Positions 7,660-15,809 of a stretch of 53,885 bases of DNA are shown here, piece by piece. The DNA is from Alphaproteobacteria bacterium (GTDB lineage: Bacteria > Pseudomonadota > Alphaproteobacteria > Micavibrionales > Micavibrionaceae): the NCBI GenBank assembly GCA_016794305.1, contig JAEUKN010000007.1:1-53885 (forward strand), written 5' to 3'. Made by a program: the position numbers and the translations under genes. The notes under the pieces were generated by a model. That model was not told the DNA's origin. It worked only from the letters and a program-made list of their open reading frames with translations, and ran no database searches. Numbering within the stretch: the first letter of the stretch is position 1; each line of letters starts with the position of its first letter.

Positions 7660-8102
7660 GATAGGGGCAAACCCGAAGAGGCATCGCCGGCGATCCAACG
7701 TATAAGGACAAGCCCCGCGAGTGTTGCCGCCAAAGATCCCGCAACGGAAAGCACCATATAAAAGATCGCACTTCCCCATGCGCCCTTTTCGAACAACAGG
7801 ATATTTTCAAGTGAAAAGGATGAAAATGTTGTAAATCCGCCCAAAACACCCACGATCAGGAATAATCGCAACTCATAACTCCATTGCGAAAAATGTGCAA
7901 AACATCCTGCCAAAATCCCGATCATCAGGCCCCCCAGCAAATTGGCCGCAAGCGTAGTGTATGGCAATGCCAGTCCGATCAGCCTAAAAATTTGATCATT
8001 CACCGAACTTCCGTCGATTTTTAATGAATTGAGACCGTGGCGTGCCATGGCACCCAAGGCCCCGCCCAGTCCAACCATTAAAAAATGAGTTCCCACGGCC
8101 AT
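7656..8102 (-). CDS. crcB: Fluoride ion channel CrcB/Fluc
   Basis: This 148-residue inner-membrane protein has four hydrophobic segments. It carries the Fluc signatures GGALGAMARHG near the N-terminus and VGVLGGFTTFSSFSLE in the third helix, where the TTFS phenylalanines and polar residues line the fluoride path. It forms dual-topology dimers that export fluoride. It is slightly longer than the usual ~125 residues because of an insertion after the first helix. The gene sits 14 bases after bamE and overlaps rluC by four bases; crcB next to an RluC-type gene is a common alphaproteobacterial pairing. I looked for a fluoride riboswitch ahead of it and saw none, which fits its position inside an operon. 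Confidence 0.9.
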   Translation of the reverse strand: MAVGTHFLMVGLGGALGAMARHGLNSLKIDGSSVNDQIFRLIGLALPYTTLAANLLGGLMIGILAGCFAHFSQWSYELRLFLIVGVLGGFTTFSSFSLENILLFEKGAWGSAIFYMVLSVAGSLAATLAGLVLIRWIAGDASSGLPLS

Positions 8103-8116
8103 ATACGGATCACCCG

Positions 8117-8620
8117 TTATAACCCGCCGGCGGTTCGGGCTGCCGACTCTGGCTGGGAGTTAAACTTGCCCAAATTACCCAACATTTGCTGGATAAAGGT
8201 AAAATCATTGCCCGATGTCGGGGTGGTGCGCTGGACAATCGGGATTTCCTCCCGCCCGCCTTGACGCTCGGCCACACGGTCCACAACACCTTCCGGCGTA
8301 AAGCGTACAATCACCACGCGCTCTTTGGTGAGTGCAGGGTCAAGAATCCCCTTTTTCTCCGTTCTCTGGCCCATATAATACCATGTGTTCTCATCAAACG
8401 GCGCAATGGTGGTGGGGGAGCCGATCTTGCCCGCGACATCATCGCGCGTGTCAATTCCGGGCTTAATCTCATGCAACAAATCATCACTCACCAAATTGCC
8501 GCGCGTGGCAAGCTGCGGTGTGCAGGCCGAAAGCGCGAGCAGTAAAAGCATCAGCGAAACCAAAAGGCACAAAAATTTATGATATTTAAAAAAATCAGTT
8601 GTCATGTTCATCGTGTTCAT
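8117..8620 (-). CDS. bamE: BamE/SmpA/OmlA-family outer-membrane lipoprotein
   Basis: The 167-residue product begins with a long signal peptide ending in the lipobox LSAC, so it should be a lipoprotein. The mature part contains the SmpA/OmlA domain: a helical start (DDLLHEIKPGIDTRDDVAGKIG) and strands with TIAPFDENTWYYMGQR, which are typical of BamE. BamE supports the BAM complex in inserting beta-barrel proteins into the outer membrane. The C-terminal ~50 residues (from VAERQGG) are a polar tail beyond the core domain. The start is uncertain: ATGs occur at 8620, 8611 and 8605, none with a strong Shine-Dalgarno. I took the first. It heads the cluster bamE-crcB-rluC on the minus strand; a MITE-like element lies just upstream of its start. 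Confidence 0.88.
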   Translation of the reverse strand: MNTMNMTTDFFKYHKFLCLLVSLMLLLLALSACTPQLATRGNLVSDDLLHEIKPGIDTRDDVAGKIGSPTTIAPFDENTWYYMGQRTEKKGILDPALTKERVVIVRFTPEGVVDRVAERQGGREEIPIVQRTTPTSGNDFTFIQQMLGNLGKFNSQPESAARTAGGL

Positions 8621-8676
8621 GGGCTTTTTTAACCTGTCTGCCCCCAAAATTCAAGCAGGCAGATGCGCATTCCTTA

Positions 8677-8819
8677 GAACCTGTTCATAATCTCGCTATG
8701 GCACAGGATTTTTGCGGTTTTTCGAGAACCGCATCGGATCGTACATAGATGTACGTGGACAAGGAAGCGCAGAAATACCGTGAAAAGCCAACGCCGGAGT
8801 AGAGATCATGAACAGGTTC
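8677..8819. mobile_element. MITE-like element, copy 2 (143 bp)
   Basis: The ends GAACCTGTTCAT and ATGAACAGGTTC are perfect inverted repeats, and TTA is present on both sides (8674-8676 and 8820-8822) as a three-base target duplication. The inside holds two hairpins, TGCGGTT/AACCGCA (8713-8733) and GTACAT/ATGTAC (8741-8754), and no ORF. It lies between the divergent bamE and xerD genes. The ends and TNA duplication resemble IS5-family (IS1031/IS427 group) elements, so it is probably a non-autonomous derivative. Confidence 0.85.
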
Positions 8820-8885
8820 TTAGCCAAGGCGAAATAAATTGATCACCTTGATTTGATTCGCGCTTTATCAGCGTCGAACTTCGCA

Positions 8886-8927
8886 ATTTGTCATACGCTT
8901 GTTGCAAGCGCAGCAATTATATGACAA
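8886..8927. other. Hairpin in the bamE-xerD intergenic region
   Basis: TTTGTCATA (8886-8894) faces TATGACAAA (8919-8927), and between them CGCTTG and CAAGCG form an inner stem. No T run follows, so it is not a standard terminator. The surrounding stretch 8820-9238 is A/T-rich and holds no gene that I can see. Confidence 0.5.
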
Positions 8928-9047
8928 AATATATTTTGCTTGGTTGCCATAAACATATGTTTTTCGTAAGGTTAACGCAGGATAATATTAAGTTTATGAT
9001 TTCAAATATTTTTTAACAATTTTTTAAAATTATGACAACGTATATGC

Positions 9048-9075
9048 TTGACAGAATCATAAAATTATGTAATGG
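9048..9075 (+). promoter_or_regulatory. Possible xerD promoter
   Basis: A perfect TTGACA box (9048-9053) is followed after 16 bases by TAATGG (9070-9075), a poor -10. If used, it gives a leader of about 155 bases before the xerD ATG. That leader contains the small palindrome GTTC-CAAA-GAAC at 9197-9208, about 30 bases ahead of the start codon. Confidence 0.3.
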
Positions 9076-9238
9076 ATAACATATTGTCGCGTTTCTAAAG
9101 TGACATTTTCACAATCTGACCTCAGTAAAAATTGAGAGAAATAGATTTGAAAAATTAGGGTTTCAGAGGATGTAAACACACTACCGGAGCAATTTTGTTC
9201 CAAAGAACATGAATTTTTATTACTAAGGAGAAAGAAAT

Positions 9239-10222
9239 ATGGCACGTCCAGGTCGTCCGGCATTACCAAAGCCGATTTTATCGAAATCAATTGATTCGTT
9301 TTTAGATATGCTGAGTTCCGAACGAAATGCTGCGTTAAACACACGTCATGCTTATTGGCGTGATCTGGCTGATGTCAGCCTATATCTGAAAAACAACTGC
9401 GGTCGCGATATTGATGTCGCTACGAATGATGACATTAAGGGATATTTGACGGATTTGAGCAATAAAATCCACACCAAGGGCCAAAATAAGAATCAGATTG
9501 CCGTCCGAACTGTGGCGCGCCGTCTGTCGGCTCTCCGTCAATTCTACCGCTATTTGGTCACGGAAAATGTCCGCACCGATGATCCGACCTCCACCATTGA
9601 AAGCCCGAAACAGAGCCGGACTTTGCCAAAAACTTTGAGCGAAGATGAAGTGGACACGTTGATCAGAGTTGCCGCGGAAGAAGGCAGCAACGAAAGCGTG
9701 CGCTTAGTATGTCTTCTGGAAATGCTTTATGCCACCGGATTGCGCGTCTCGGAACTCGTGGGACTTCATATGTCCGCGATTGCCGAAGGCAACCAATTTA
9801 TTATGGTTGAAGGCAAAGGCGGACGGGAACGGATGGTCCCTATGACCGATTCCGCCCAAAAAGCTCTGCAAAATTATTTGGATTTGCGTAAAGGATTTAT
9901 TCCCGGCGAAGCTGATGACCGTAAATCGAGATGGTTGTTCCCATCCCGCACATCGGACAGCGGCCATTTGACGCGCCAACGTTTTGCCCAATTGCTGAAA
10001 GATTTGGCACGTGCGGCAAAAATTGACGGTGATCGCGTCTCCCCACATATTCTGCGCCACGCTTTTGCGACGCACCTGCTCAGTAACGGAGCCGATTTGC
10101 GCGCCGTACAAAAAATGTTGGGCCATGCCGACATTGCCACGACCCAGATTTACACTCATATTGTGGGCAAAAAGCTTCAGAAAACGGTTGAGGAGAATCA
10201 TCCCCTCGCCAACGAAGCCTAA
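9239..10222 (+). CDS. xerD: Tyrosine recombinase XerD
   Basis: This 327-residue tyrosine recombinase should resolve chromosome dimers at dif together with XerC. An N-terminal SAM-like DNA-binding domain (about residues 14-110) precedes the catalytic domain. The catalytic set is complete: Arg169 (ATGLRVSEL), Lys193, His270 and Arg273 (HILRHAFATHLL), His296 and Tyr305 (IYTH). This arrangement is XerC/XerD-like rather than phage-integrase-like; XerD is favoured over XerC by overall similarity, but I cannot exclude XerC. The start at 9239 is supported by AAGGAG nine bases upstream. The gene stands alone between two repeat-bearing gaps. A stem-loop follows its stop by about 30 bases. Confidence 0.9.
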   Translation: MARPGRPALPKPILSKSIDSFLDMLSSERNAALNTRHAYWRDLADVSLYLKNNCGRDIDVATNDDIKGYLTDLSNKIHTKGQNKNQIAVRTVARRLSALRQFYRYLVTENVRTDDPTSTIESPKQSRTLPKTLSEDEVDTLIRVAAEEGSNESVRLVCLLEMLYATGLRVSELVGLHMSAIAEGNQFIMVEGKGGRERMVPMTDSAQKALQNYLDLRKGFIPGEADDRKSRWLFPSRTSDSGHLTRQRFAQLLKDLARAAKIDGDRVSPHILRHAFATHLLSNGADLRAVQKMLGHADIATTQIYTHIVGKKLQKTVEENHPLANEA

Positions 10223-10254
10223 TTATAGGCTGTAGTTATAAACACTATTACGAA

Positions 10255-10292
10255 AATCAGGCAGTCTGTATTTGTCACGGGCTGCCTGATTT
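10255..10292 (+). terminator. Stem-loop after xerD
   Basis: AATCAGGCAG (10255-10264) faces CTGCCTGATT (10282-10291) around a 17-base loop, 33 bases after the xerD stop. The stem is strong but only TT follows, so termination is plausible and not certain. Confidence 0.5.
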
Positions 10293-10359
10293 GCTATAGT
10301 GCTCTCCTTGCGCGTGAATACAGCGTCGTATAGTTAAGGATGAAGTTATTTATACAAAC

Positions 10360-10485
10360 GTCATCCCCGATGAGGGAGGCATAGCCGACCGATATTCGGG
10401 GATCCGGATAATGAATGCAGTTTCGCTGCACAAGATTCCAGATCCCCGCAGTATAAACAAGCCTTTGGCTTGTCGCGGGGATGAC
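10360..10485. repeat. GTCATCCCCG palindromic element, copy B
   Basis: This is the second copy of the element at 4461-4587, with the same end sequences GTCATCCCCGA and GCGGGGATGAC and the same internal order. It lies between xerD and accA in the same orientation as copy A. The remainder of the gap 10223-10532 holds the xerD stem-loop and the accA ribosome-binding site. Confidence 0.75.
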
Positions 10486-10532
10486 AGAATATTTATGGGC
10501 ATAGCTATAAACCAACAAAGGACGGATTAAAA

Positions 10533-11477
10533 ATGTTTGCCTTGGAATTTGAAAAACCAATCGCCGAACTCGAAAGTAAGATTAATGAATTACGTAACAT
10601 GGCTACATCGGGCGAGTTTAATATCGCCGAAGAAATTGCCCGCTTGGACGCCAAAAAAGTCAAAATCACCTCTGAAATTTTTGACAAATTAGTGCCGGTT
10701 CAAAAGGTCCAAATCGCGCGCCACCCCAATCGACCGCGTTTTAAGAAATATGCAGCGCAATTAATTACTGATTTTGTGCCGCTTGCCGGGGATAGATGCT
10801 TTGGTGAGGACCAAGCCCTCATCGGCGGTTTGGGCCGATTTAACGGTCAATCGGTCGTGGTTTTGGGGCTGGAAAAGGGAAGCGATACGGATGAACGCGT
10901 GCGTCATAATTTCGGTATGGCAAAACCCGAAGGATACCGCAAAGCGATTCGCTTAATGGATATGGCCAATCAATTCGGGCTGCCTGTGCTGTCCTTCGTG
11001 GATACCGCCGGGGCCTATCCGGGGGTGGAGGCCGAAGCGAGGGGGCAAGCCGAAGCCATTGCGCAATCCATTAACGCCTGCTTACGGCTTCGAACTCCTC
11101 TGATCTCCGTCATTATTGGCGAGGGCGGTTCGGGCGGGGCCATGGCGATTGCTGCCGCCGACCGTGTTTATATGCTGGAACATTCGATTTATTCGGTGAT
11201 TTCACCCGAAGGCTGCGCCTCAATTCTTTGGCGATCGGCCCAGCAAGCTGACGAAGCCGCCACCGCCCTTAAACTGACGGCCCAGGATTTAAAGGGGTTA
11301 AAATTGATTGATTCGGTGATTCTGGAACCGCTCGGCGGTGCGCATCGCAACCCTGATCAGGCCGTGGCATCTGTGGGTGATCAGATTGAAAAAGCATTAA
11401 AAGAACTCACGCCGTGGGATAGCGAAAAATTAGTCCATAAACGCCGCCAAAAATATTTGGCGATGGGGAGGATATAA
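10533..11477 (+). CDS. accA: Acetyl-CoA carboxylase carboxyltransferase subunit alpha
   Basis: The 314-residue subunit pairs with AccD to transfer the carboxyl group from biotin to acetyl-CoA, the first step of fatty-acid synthesis. The N-terminus LEFEKPIAELESKINELR is the family's opening helix. The crotonase-fold core includes DTAGAYPGVEAEARGQ and the glycine-rich IIGEGGSGGAMAI, which forms part of the oxyanion hole. Length is normal (about 315-320). The ATG has AAAGGA about ten bases upstream. It is followed after 59 bases by a secreted PEBP-type protein, with no accD or accBC nearby. The upstream gap contains a palindromic repeat, so the promoter is not obvious. Confidence 0.95.
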   Translation: MFALEFEKPIAELESKINELRNMATSGEFNIAEEIARLDAKKVKITSEIFDKLVPVQKVQIARHPNRPRFKKYAAQLITDFVPLAGDRCFGEDQALIGGLGRFNGQSVVVLGLEKGSDTDERVRHNFGMAKPEGYRKAIRLMDMANQFGLPVLSFVDTAGAYPGVEAEARGQAEAIAQSINACLRLRTPLISVIIGEGGSGGAMAIAAADRVYMLEHSIYSVISPEGCASILWRSAQQADEAATALKLTAQDLKGLKLIDSVILEPLGGAHRNPDQAVASVGDQIEKALKELTPWDSEKLVHKRRQKYLAMGRI

Positions 11478-11536
11478 TCCCGCTTTGATTTATGAATTCA
11501 CCCAGTATAAACTTTAAGACTATCAAGGATAAAAAC

Positions 11537-12199
11537 ATGTTAAAGATTGTAGCTTTTATAATGATGGGTTTAACATTTATCACCCTGTCATTAGGACTCT
11601 TATTTGGCGGGTTTGCATCGCTTCACCCGGCTCACGCTGCGCCTGTCACACAAAGCGCAGATGCCGGCGCGCCCGGTCATTTTACAAATTCCTCCATCGG
11701 CCAAAGCGAGCCCACAACTGTTTTCACCCTCACCAGCCCGGATTTTAAGGAGGGCGAGGTGCTGAAACCCGAATTTTCCTATAACGGCTTTGGTTGTACG
11801 GGTAAAAATGTGGCTCCGACCCTCAACTGGGACCATGCGCCGAGTGAGACAAAATATTTTGCCCTGACCGTCTATGACCCCGATGCACCAACGGGGAGCG
11901 GATGGTGGCATTGGCTGGTTGTAAATATTCCTAAAGAGGCAAAAAGTCTGGATGCCTCCAAATTGCCTGCCACGCTTCCTGAAGGCGCCCTCACCACGCA
12001 AAATGATTACGGCGCCACATCCTATGGCGGCCCCTGCCCGCCTGTGGGGGATAAATCGCACCGCTATATTTTCACCCTTTATGCCCTGAAAGATAAGGTT
12101 GCGGTGAATGATGTCCATGTCCCGGCGGCGCAAATCGGATATCAAATTAACCAATTAAAAATTGCGCAGGCCCAGATCATCGGTTATTACGGACGATAA
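11537..12199 (+). CDS. YbhB/YbcL-type PEBP family protein, exported
   Basis: The 220-residue product belongs to the Raf-kinase-inhibitor-like (phosphatidylethanolamine-binding) family. A signal peptide (residues 1-34, ending AHA before APVT) should send it to the periplasm. The mature domain has the bacterial PEBP motifs GKNVAPTLNWDHAP, VYDPDAPTGSGWWHWLV and YGGPCPPVGDKSHRYIFTLYAL. These line the small anion-binding pocket; the physiological ligand is unknown in most bacteria. I chose the ATG at 11537 because AAGGAT lies nine bases upstream and the signal peptide then starts properly; an in-frame ATG at 11492 would put 15 polar residues before it. The gene lies between accA and lysC on the same strand. 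Confidence 0.88.
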   Translation: MLKIVAFIMMGLTFITLSLGLLFGGFASLHPAHAAPVTQSADAGAPGHFTNSSIGQSEPTTVFTLTSPDFKEGEVLKPEFSYNGFGCTGKNVAPTLNWDHAPSETKYFALTVYDPDAPTGSGWWHWLVVNIPKEAKSLDASKLPATLPEGALTTQNDYGATSYGGPCPPVGDKSHRYIFTLYALKDKVAVNDVHVPAAQIGYQINQLKIAQAQIIGYYGR

Positions 12200-12243
12200 A
12201 GGTAAAGTAAAAGGGAAAGCCAAAAGGAAAGCTTAAAATCAAT

Positions 12244-13497
12244 ATGGCGCGAATCGTTGTAAAATTTGGCGGCACATCGGTGGGTGACCCGAAACGCATT
12301 GAAAATGCCGCCGAAAAAATTTATCAGGAAATCAAACGCGGGCACGAAGTGGTCGTGGTGGTGTCCGCCATGGCGGGCGTTACCAATCAATTGGTGGATT
12401 ATTGCCATCAAATCACCCCCGACCACACGGCCGAAGAATATGATATGGTGGTGGCAAGCGGGGAGCAAGTGACCTCCGGCCTTATGGCGATTGCGCTTCA
12501 TAAGCGCGGCATTGAGGCCCGATCCTTTGCAGGGTGGCAAGTTCCTTTGATTTGCAGTGATCAGCATGGCCGGGCGCGCATTGATGATATTCCGCCCGAA
12601 AATTTGGAACAGGCTCTTTCATCCAAAATCGTGCCGGTTGTGGCGGGATTTCAAGGTGTATCGCGCAGCAACCGTATCTCGACTTTGGGGCGGGGCGGGT
12701 CTGATACCACGGCGGTTGCGCTTGCTGCGGCGCTCAACGCCGATCGCTGCGACATTTATACTGATGTGGACGGCGTTTATACCACCGACCCGCGCATGGT
12801 GCCCGATGCGCAAAAATTGGACCTGGTGAGTTATGAAGAAATGCTGGAAATGGCGGCTTTGGGGGCTAAGGTGCTTCACCCGCGCTCGGTTGAGCTTGCC
12901 ATGGCCTATAATGTTTCACTTCAAGTGCTCTCAAGCTTTGCACCGCAGGTGGGGAGCCAGTTACCAGGAACCTTGATTGTTTCAGAGGATAAAATCATGG
13001 AAAAACAAATTGTGAATGGTGTGGCCTTCACGCGCAACGAAGCCAAAATCTCAATCCTCGGCATCCCCGACTCACCCGGAACAGCGGCGGCAATTTTTGA
13101 TCCGCTTTGTGCGGCCGACATTAATGTGGATGTCATTGTTCAAAATATTTCCGCCAACGGGTCAACCGCAGACATGACCTTTACGGTTCCCAAGCTTGAC
13201 GCCCAAAAAACCGTTGAAATCCTTGAAAAACTGCCCTTTGCGCAGCAATCACAAATTCGGATTGATACCAAAATTGCCAAAATATCCATCATCGGCATTG
13301 GCATGAGTTCGCATAGCGGTGTGGCGCGCACGATGTTTCGTACGCTCGCCGATCACCGGATCAATATTCAGGCCATCACCACATCAGAAATTAAAATCAG
13401 CGTCCTGATTGATGAACAATTCACCGAAGCCGCAGTGAAAGCCTTGCATCAGGCCTTTGAGCTGGGAAAAACAGATATGCGCGCCACGGGGTCGTAA
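12244..13497 (+). CDS. lysC: Aspartate kinase
   Basis: This 417-residue enzyme phosphorylates aspartate, opening the lysine, threonine and methionine branch. The N-terminal amino-acid-kinase domain starts VKFGGTSVG (residues 6-14) and carries STLGRGGSDTTAVALA and YTDVDGVYTTDPR. The C-terminal part from about residue 255 holds two ACT domains for feedback control. The size is that of the monofunctional lysine-sensitive type (Corynebacterium, Bacillus class II and alphaproteobacteria). An internal in-frame ATG with its own good ribosome site sits at residue 252, so a separate regulatory subunit may be made from the same gene. The RodZ-like gene follows after a single base. Confidence 0.95.
   Translation: MARIVVKFGGTSVGDPKRIENAAEKIYQEIKRGHEVVVVVSAMAGVTNQLVDYCHQITPDHTAEEYDMVVASGEQVTSGLMAIALHKRGIEARSFAGWQVPLICSDQHGRARIDDIPPENLEQALSSKIVPVVAGFQGVSRSNRISTLGRGGSDTTAVALAAALNADRCDIYTDVDGVYTTDPRMVPDAQKLDLVSYEEMLEMAALGAKVLHPRSVELAMAYNVSLQVLSSFAPQVGSQLPGTLIVSEDKIMEKQIVNGVAFTRNEAKISILGIPDSPGTAAAIFDPLCAADINVDVIVQNISANGSTADMTFTVPKLDAQKTVEILEKLPFAQQSQIRIDTKIAKISIIGIGMSSHSGVARTMFRTLADHRINIQAITTSEIKISVLIDEQFTEAAVKALHQAFELGKTDMRATGS
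12984..12999 (+). promoter_or_regulatory. Internal ribosome-binding site and start in lysC
   Basis: AGAGGA (12984-12989) is followed after seven bases by an in-frame ATG (12997-12999), codon 252 of lysC. Translation from here would give a 166-residue protein consisting of the two ACT domains. In Corynebacterium glutamicum and Bacillus subtilis, overlapping alpha and beta aspartate-kinase subunits arise in this way, at nearly the same position. The site is seen; use in this organism is inferred. Confidence 0.55.
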
Positions 13498-13498
13498 C

Positions 13499-14581
13499 GT
13501 GAGCGCACCCAATTTTGAAAACCATGCACCGTATATGTCCGCCCATGCGGAGTCTATGCCTCTTGCCCCCCCTGCCCCTCCTTCACCTTCTGCGCCCCCC
13601 AAACGGTCACAACGTGAAGGCCATACCGAACTGCGTGTGGGTGAAATTTTAAGGCGGGCGCGGGTGCGGGCGGGATTGAGTTTTGAAGACATTGAACAAC
13701 AGATTTATATCCGCGCCGCTCACCTCCAAACCATTGAAGACGGCCAGTTTCAAAACCTGCCCGGGCGAATTTATGCCCTGGGGTTTATCAAATCTTATGC
13801 AGATTTTCTGGGGTTGGATGGTGACAAAGTTGTCTCATTGGTCAAGCGGCAATCGGCCAAGCGCATTGCCTCCGCCCAATCCGCCCCCGCCCCAATCCAG
13901 CCGCGCATAGACTCTGATCACACGCTCCCGCAGTTAAAAACATTGCTGATCATCGCCAGTTTACTGGCCGTTTCTCTGGCACTTTTCGCCGTAAAATTTG
14001 GCAATCACCAAAAACCTCAGGCAATCACTCAGGTTCCTGCGGATTTGAGGGAACAAGTCACATTGCTCACCAACCCCACACATGCCCAAGAAACCACGCC
14101 GAAAGCGGCGAAGGCAGCCATATCGCTGCCTTCTGAAGCAGGGACGTCTTTGGGGGGGAGTGCGAGCAATACCAACTCCCCCGCCGACATATCTGCCGAC
14201 GCCCCCACCCAATTATCCGCTCAAATATCCCCTCAAGTCTCCCCGCTGGCATCCCCACCGGTTGAGGTTGCGGATATTGAGACATTGACTCAGGCCGCCA
14301 TCGCCCAACATCCCATTGTCCTGCGCGCCAATGAAAATGTATGGCTTGAAATTAAAACCTCTGCGGGCAAAACCATTCTCTCACGCGTGCTTTCAAGCGG
14401 CGAAGAATATTGGGTGCCCGCCGATCAACCGGATTTGGTCATGACATTAGGTAATGCAGGCGGGTTACAAATTATATTAAACGGCCAAAACCTGCCGCTT
14501 TTGGGGCACCAGGGCCAGGTGATCCGCGCCCTGCCGTTGACGGTTGAATACCTCAAAACCAAATTGCCGGCTCGGCGATAA
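13499..14581 (+). CDS. rodZ: RodZ-like protein: HTH, one TM helix, DUF4115
   Basis: The 360-residue product has the RodZ plan. A cytoplasmic Cro/C1-type helix-turn-helix (about residues 40-115, VGEILRRARVRAGLSFEDIEQQ) is followed by a transmembrane helix (about 148-168), a long Pro/Ala/Ser-rich linker, and a C-terminal beta-rich DUF4115 domain (about 275-360, LRANENVWLEIKTSAGKTILSRVL). RodZ links the MreB filament to the cell-wall elongation machinery. The start is a GTG one base after the lysC stop; an ATG at 13534 is an alternative. The N-terminus is proline-rich, with runs of six and seven C. In many alphaproteobacteria this type of gene lies next to ispG; here it follows lysC. Confidence 0.75.
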   Translation: MSAPNFENHAPYMSAHAESMPLAPPAPPSPSAPPKRSQREGHTELRVGEILRRARVRAGLSFEDIEQQIYIRAAHLQTIEDGQFQNLPGRIYALGFIKSYADFLGLDGDKVVSLVKRQSAKRIASAQSAPAPIQPRIDSDHTLPQLKTLLIIASLLAVSLALFAVKFGNHQKPQAITQVPADLREQVTLLTNPTHAQETTPKAAKAAISLPSEAGTSLGGSASNTNSPADISADAPTQLSAQISPQVSPLASPPVEVADIETLTQAAIAQHPIVLRANENVWLEIKTSAGKTILSRVLSSGEEYWVPADQPDLVMTLGNAGGLQIILNGQNLPLLGHQGQVIRALPLTVEYLKTKLPARR

Positions 14582-14599
14582 ACCGCCCCATTGAACCTA

Positions 14600-14634
14600 C
14601 GATTAACCGGATTCCACTTAATCGCAAAATGCTC
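14600..14634. repeat. Second copy of the GAGCATTTTGCG palindrome
   Basis: On the minus strand GAGCATTTTGCGATTAAG is followed by TGGAATCCGGTTAATCG. This matches 988-1020 almost base for base. The copy lies between the convergent ends of the RodZ-like gene and sdhB, and its edge touches the sdhB stop codon. Only the inner arms (CGATTAA/TTAATCG) pair; the outer right arm is missing. Confidence 0.6.
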
Positions 14635-15428
14635 TATATGCTGCGCGCGAGCATGAGTTTTTTAATCTCTGCAATTCCCTGTGCGGGGTTGAGTCCTTTC
14701 GGGCAAGTTTTCGTGCAGTTCATGATGGTGTGACACCGATAAAGTTTGAACGGATCTTCGAGTTTATCCAACCTCTCGCCCGTGGCTTCATCGCGCGTAT
14801 CTGCTATCCAGCGATAGGCCTGAAGCAGCACCGCGGGACCCAAGAAACGATCACCGTTCCACCAATAACTGGGGCAACCGGTTGAACAACAAAAACATAA
14901 AATACACGCGGCCGGCCCCTTACCATCGGCCCCGTTCAATAATTCCGCATCTTCGGGGCTTTGCAGCCGCTCACGCGCGGGCAACGGCGAATCTGTCTTC
15001 ATCCACGGTTCAATGGCCGCGTATTGGGCGGCAATATGGGTGATATCTGGCACCAAATCCTTAATCACAGGCATATGAGGGAGCGGCGTCACCTGCACAT
15101 CCCCACTCACATCCTCAATCGGTTTCAAACAGGCCAGCGTGTTATGCCCGTCAATATTCATCGCGCAAGACCCGCAAATCCCCTCACGGCACGATCGGCG
15201 CAACGTCAGCCCCGAATCAAGCTTATTTTTGATATAGAGCAAGGCATCCAGCACCATAGGGCCGCATTGATCCAAATCAATCGTATAAGTGTCAAAGCGC
15301 GGATTTTCACCCGAATCAGGGTCAAAACGATAGAGCCGAAAACTCTTGCTCCGCTTTGCGCCCTTGGCGGCATTGAGGTCCTTACCTTTTTTGATTTGTG
15401 AATTGGGGGGAAGTCGAAATTCAGCCAT
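14634..15428 (-). CDS. sdhB: Succinate dehydrogenase iron-sulfur subunit
   Basis: This 264-residue subunit passes electrons from SdhA to ubiquinone through three Fe-S clusters at the inner face of the membrane. The 2Fe-2S ligands are Cys80, 85, 88 and 100 ([12 protein letters not shown]). The 4Fe-4S and 3Fe-4S ligands lie in [16 protein letters not shown] and in [17 protein letters not shown] chose the ATG at 15428; a TTG at 15443 would add five residues, and neither has a strong Shine-Dalgarno. The gene stands alone: no sdhA, sdhC or sdhD is present on either side, although sdhB usually ends an sdhCDAB operon. A repeat abuts the stop codon. Confidence 0.95.
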   Translation of the reverse strand: MAEFRLPPNSQIKKGKDLNAAKGAKRSKSFRLYRFDPDSGENPRFDTYTIDLDQCGPMVLDALLYIKNKLDSGLTLRRSCREGICGSCAMNIDGHNTLACLKPIEDVSGDVQVTPLPHMPVIKDLVPDITHIAAQYAAIEPWMKTDSPLPARERLQSPEDAELLNGADGKGPAACILCFCCSTGCPSYWWNGDRFLGPAVLLQAYRWIADTRDEATGERLDKLEDPFKLYRCHTIMNCTKTCPKGLNPAQGIAEIKKLMLARSI

Positions 15429-15577
15429 GATGTATTTTGCCAAAATAAGTTTGATGAAAAGCTAACGCAGATGTGAAATTACTGAACAATATTCAATAGG
15501 ATATAGGGTATTTACGCTTTTGTGAAGGGCTAGTTTTTTTGAGGGAATTATTGAGCGTACGCCCACTCAACCTTCCT

Positions 15578-15730
15578 TTACCACTCATATTCCGTAACCC
15601 CGCATTTAATGCGGGGTCCGTGTAATATTTTCAGACCCCGGATGGGCGAAAAAGCCTTATGATTTAGGCTTTTTCTTCTCCGGGGTTACGGGCAGATTTA
15701 AATGGGGCAGATTTAAATTATGAGTGGTGG
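15578..15730. repeat. Composite palindromic element in the sdhB-carbonic anhydrase gap
   Basis: Outer arms TTACCACTCATATT (15578-15591) and AATTATGAGTGG face each other. Inside them CCGTAACCCCG (15592-15602) faces CGGGGTTACGG (15681-15691), and AACCCCGCATTTAATGCGGGG forms its own hairpin. A second short hairpin of that last type lies at 22228. The element fills most of the 381-base gap between the divergent sdhB and carbonic anhydrase starts. Confidence 0.65.
15649..15674. terminator. Bidirectional terminator-like hairpin
   Basis: AAAAAGCC and GGCTTTTT form a stem with a 10-base loop, giving a T run on each strand. It sits inside the composite palindrome at 15578-15730, between two divergent genes, so no annotated transcript needs it. 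Confidence 0.45.
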
Positions 15731-15809
15731 CAAGAAAAACTTCCTTAAGTTTTGCGCCAAAGGGTAAATTGTTTTATAAATAGGCTGCAGCCTCATTTAA
15801 GGAGTAACC

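Noticed and set aside
8103..8116. Fluoride riboswitch ahead of crcB
   Set aside because: Only 14 bases separate bamE and crcB, and no riboswitch-like fold is seen upstream of bamE.
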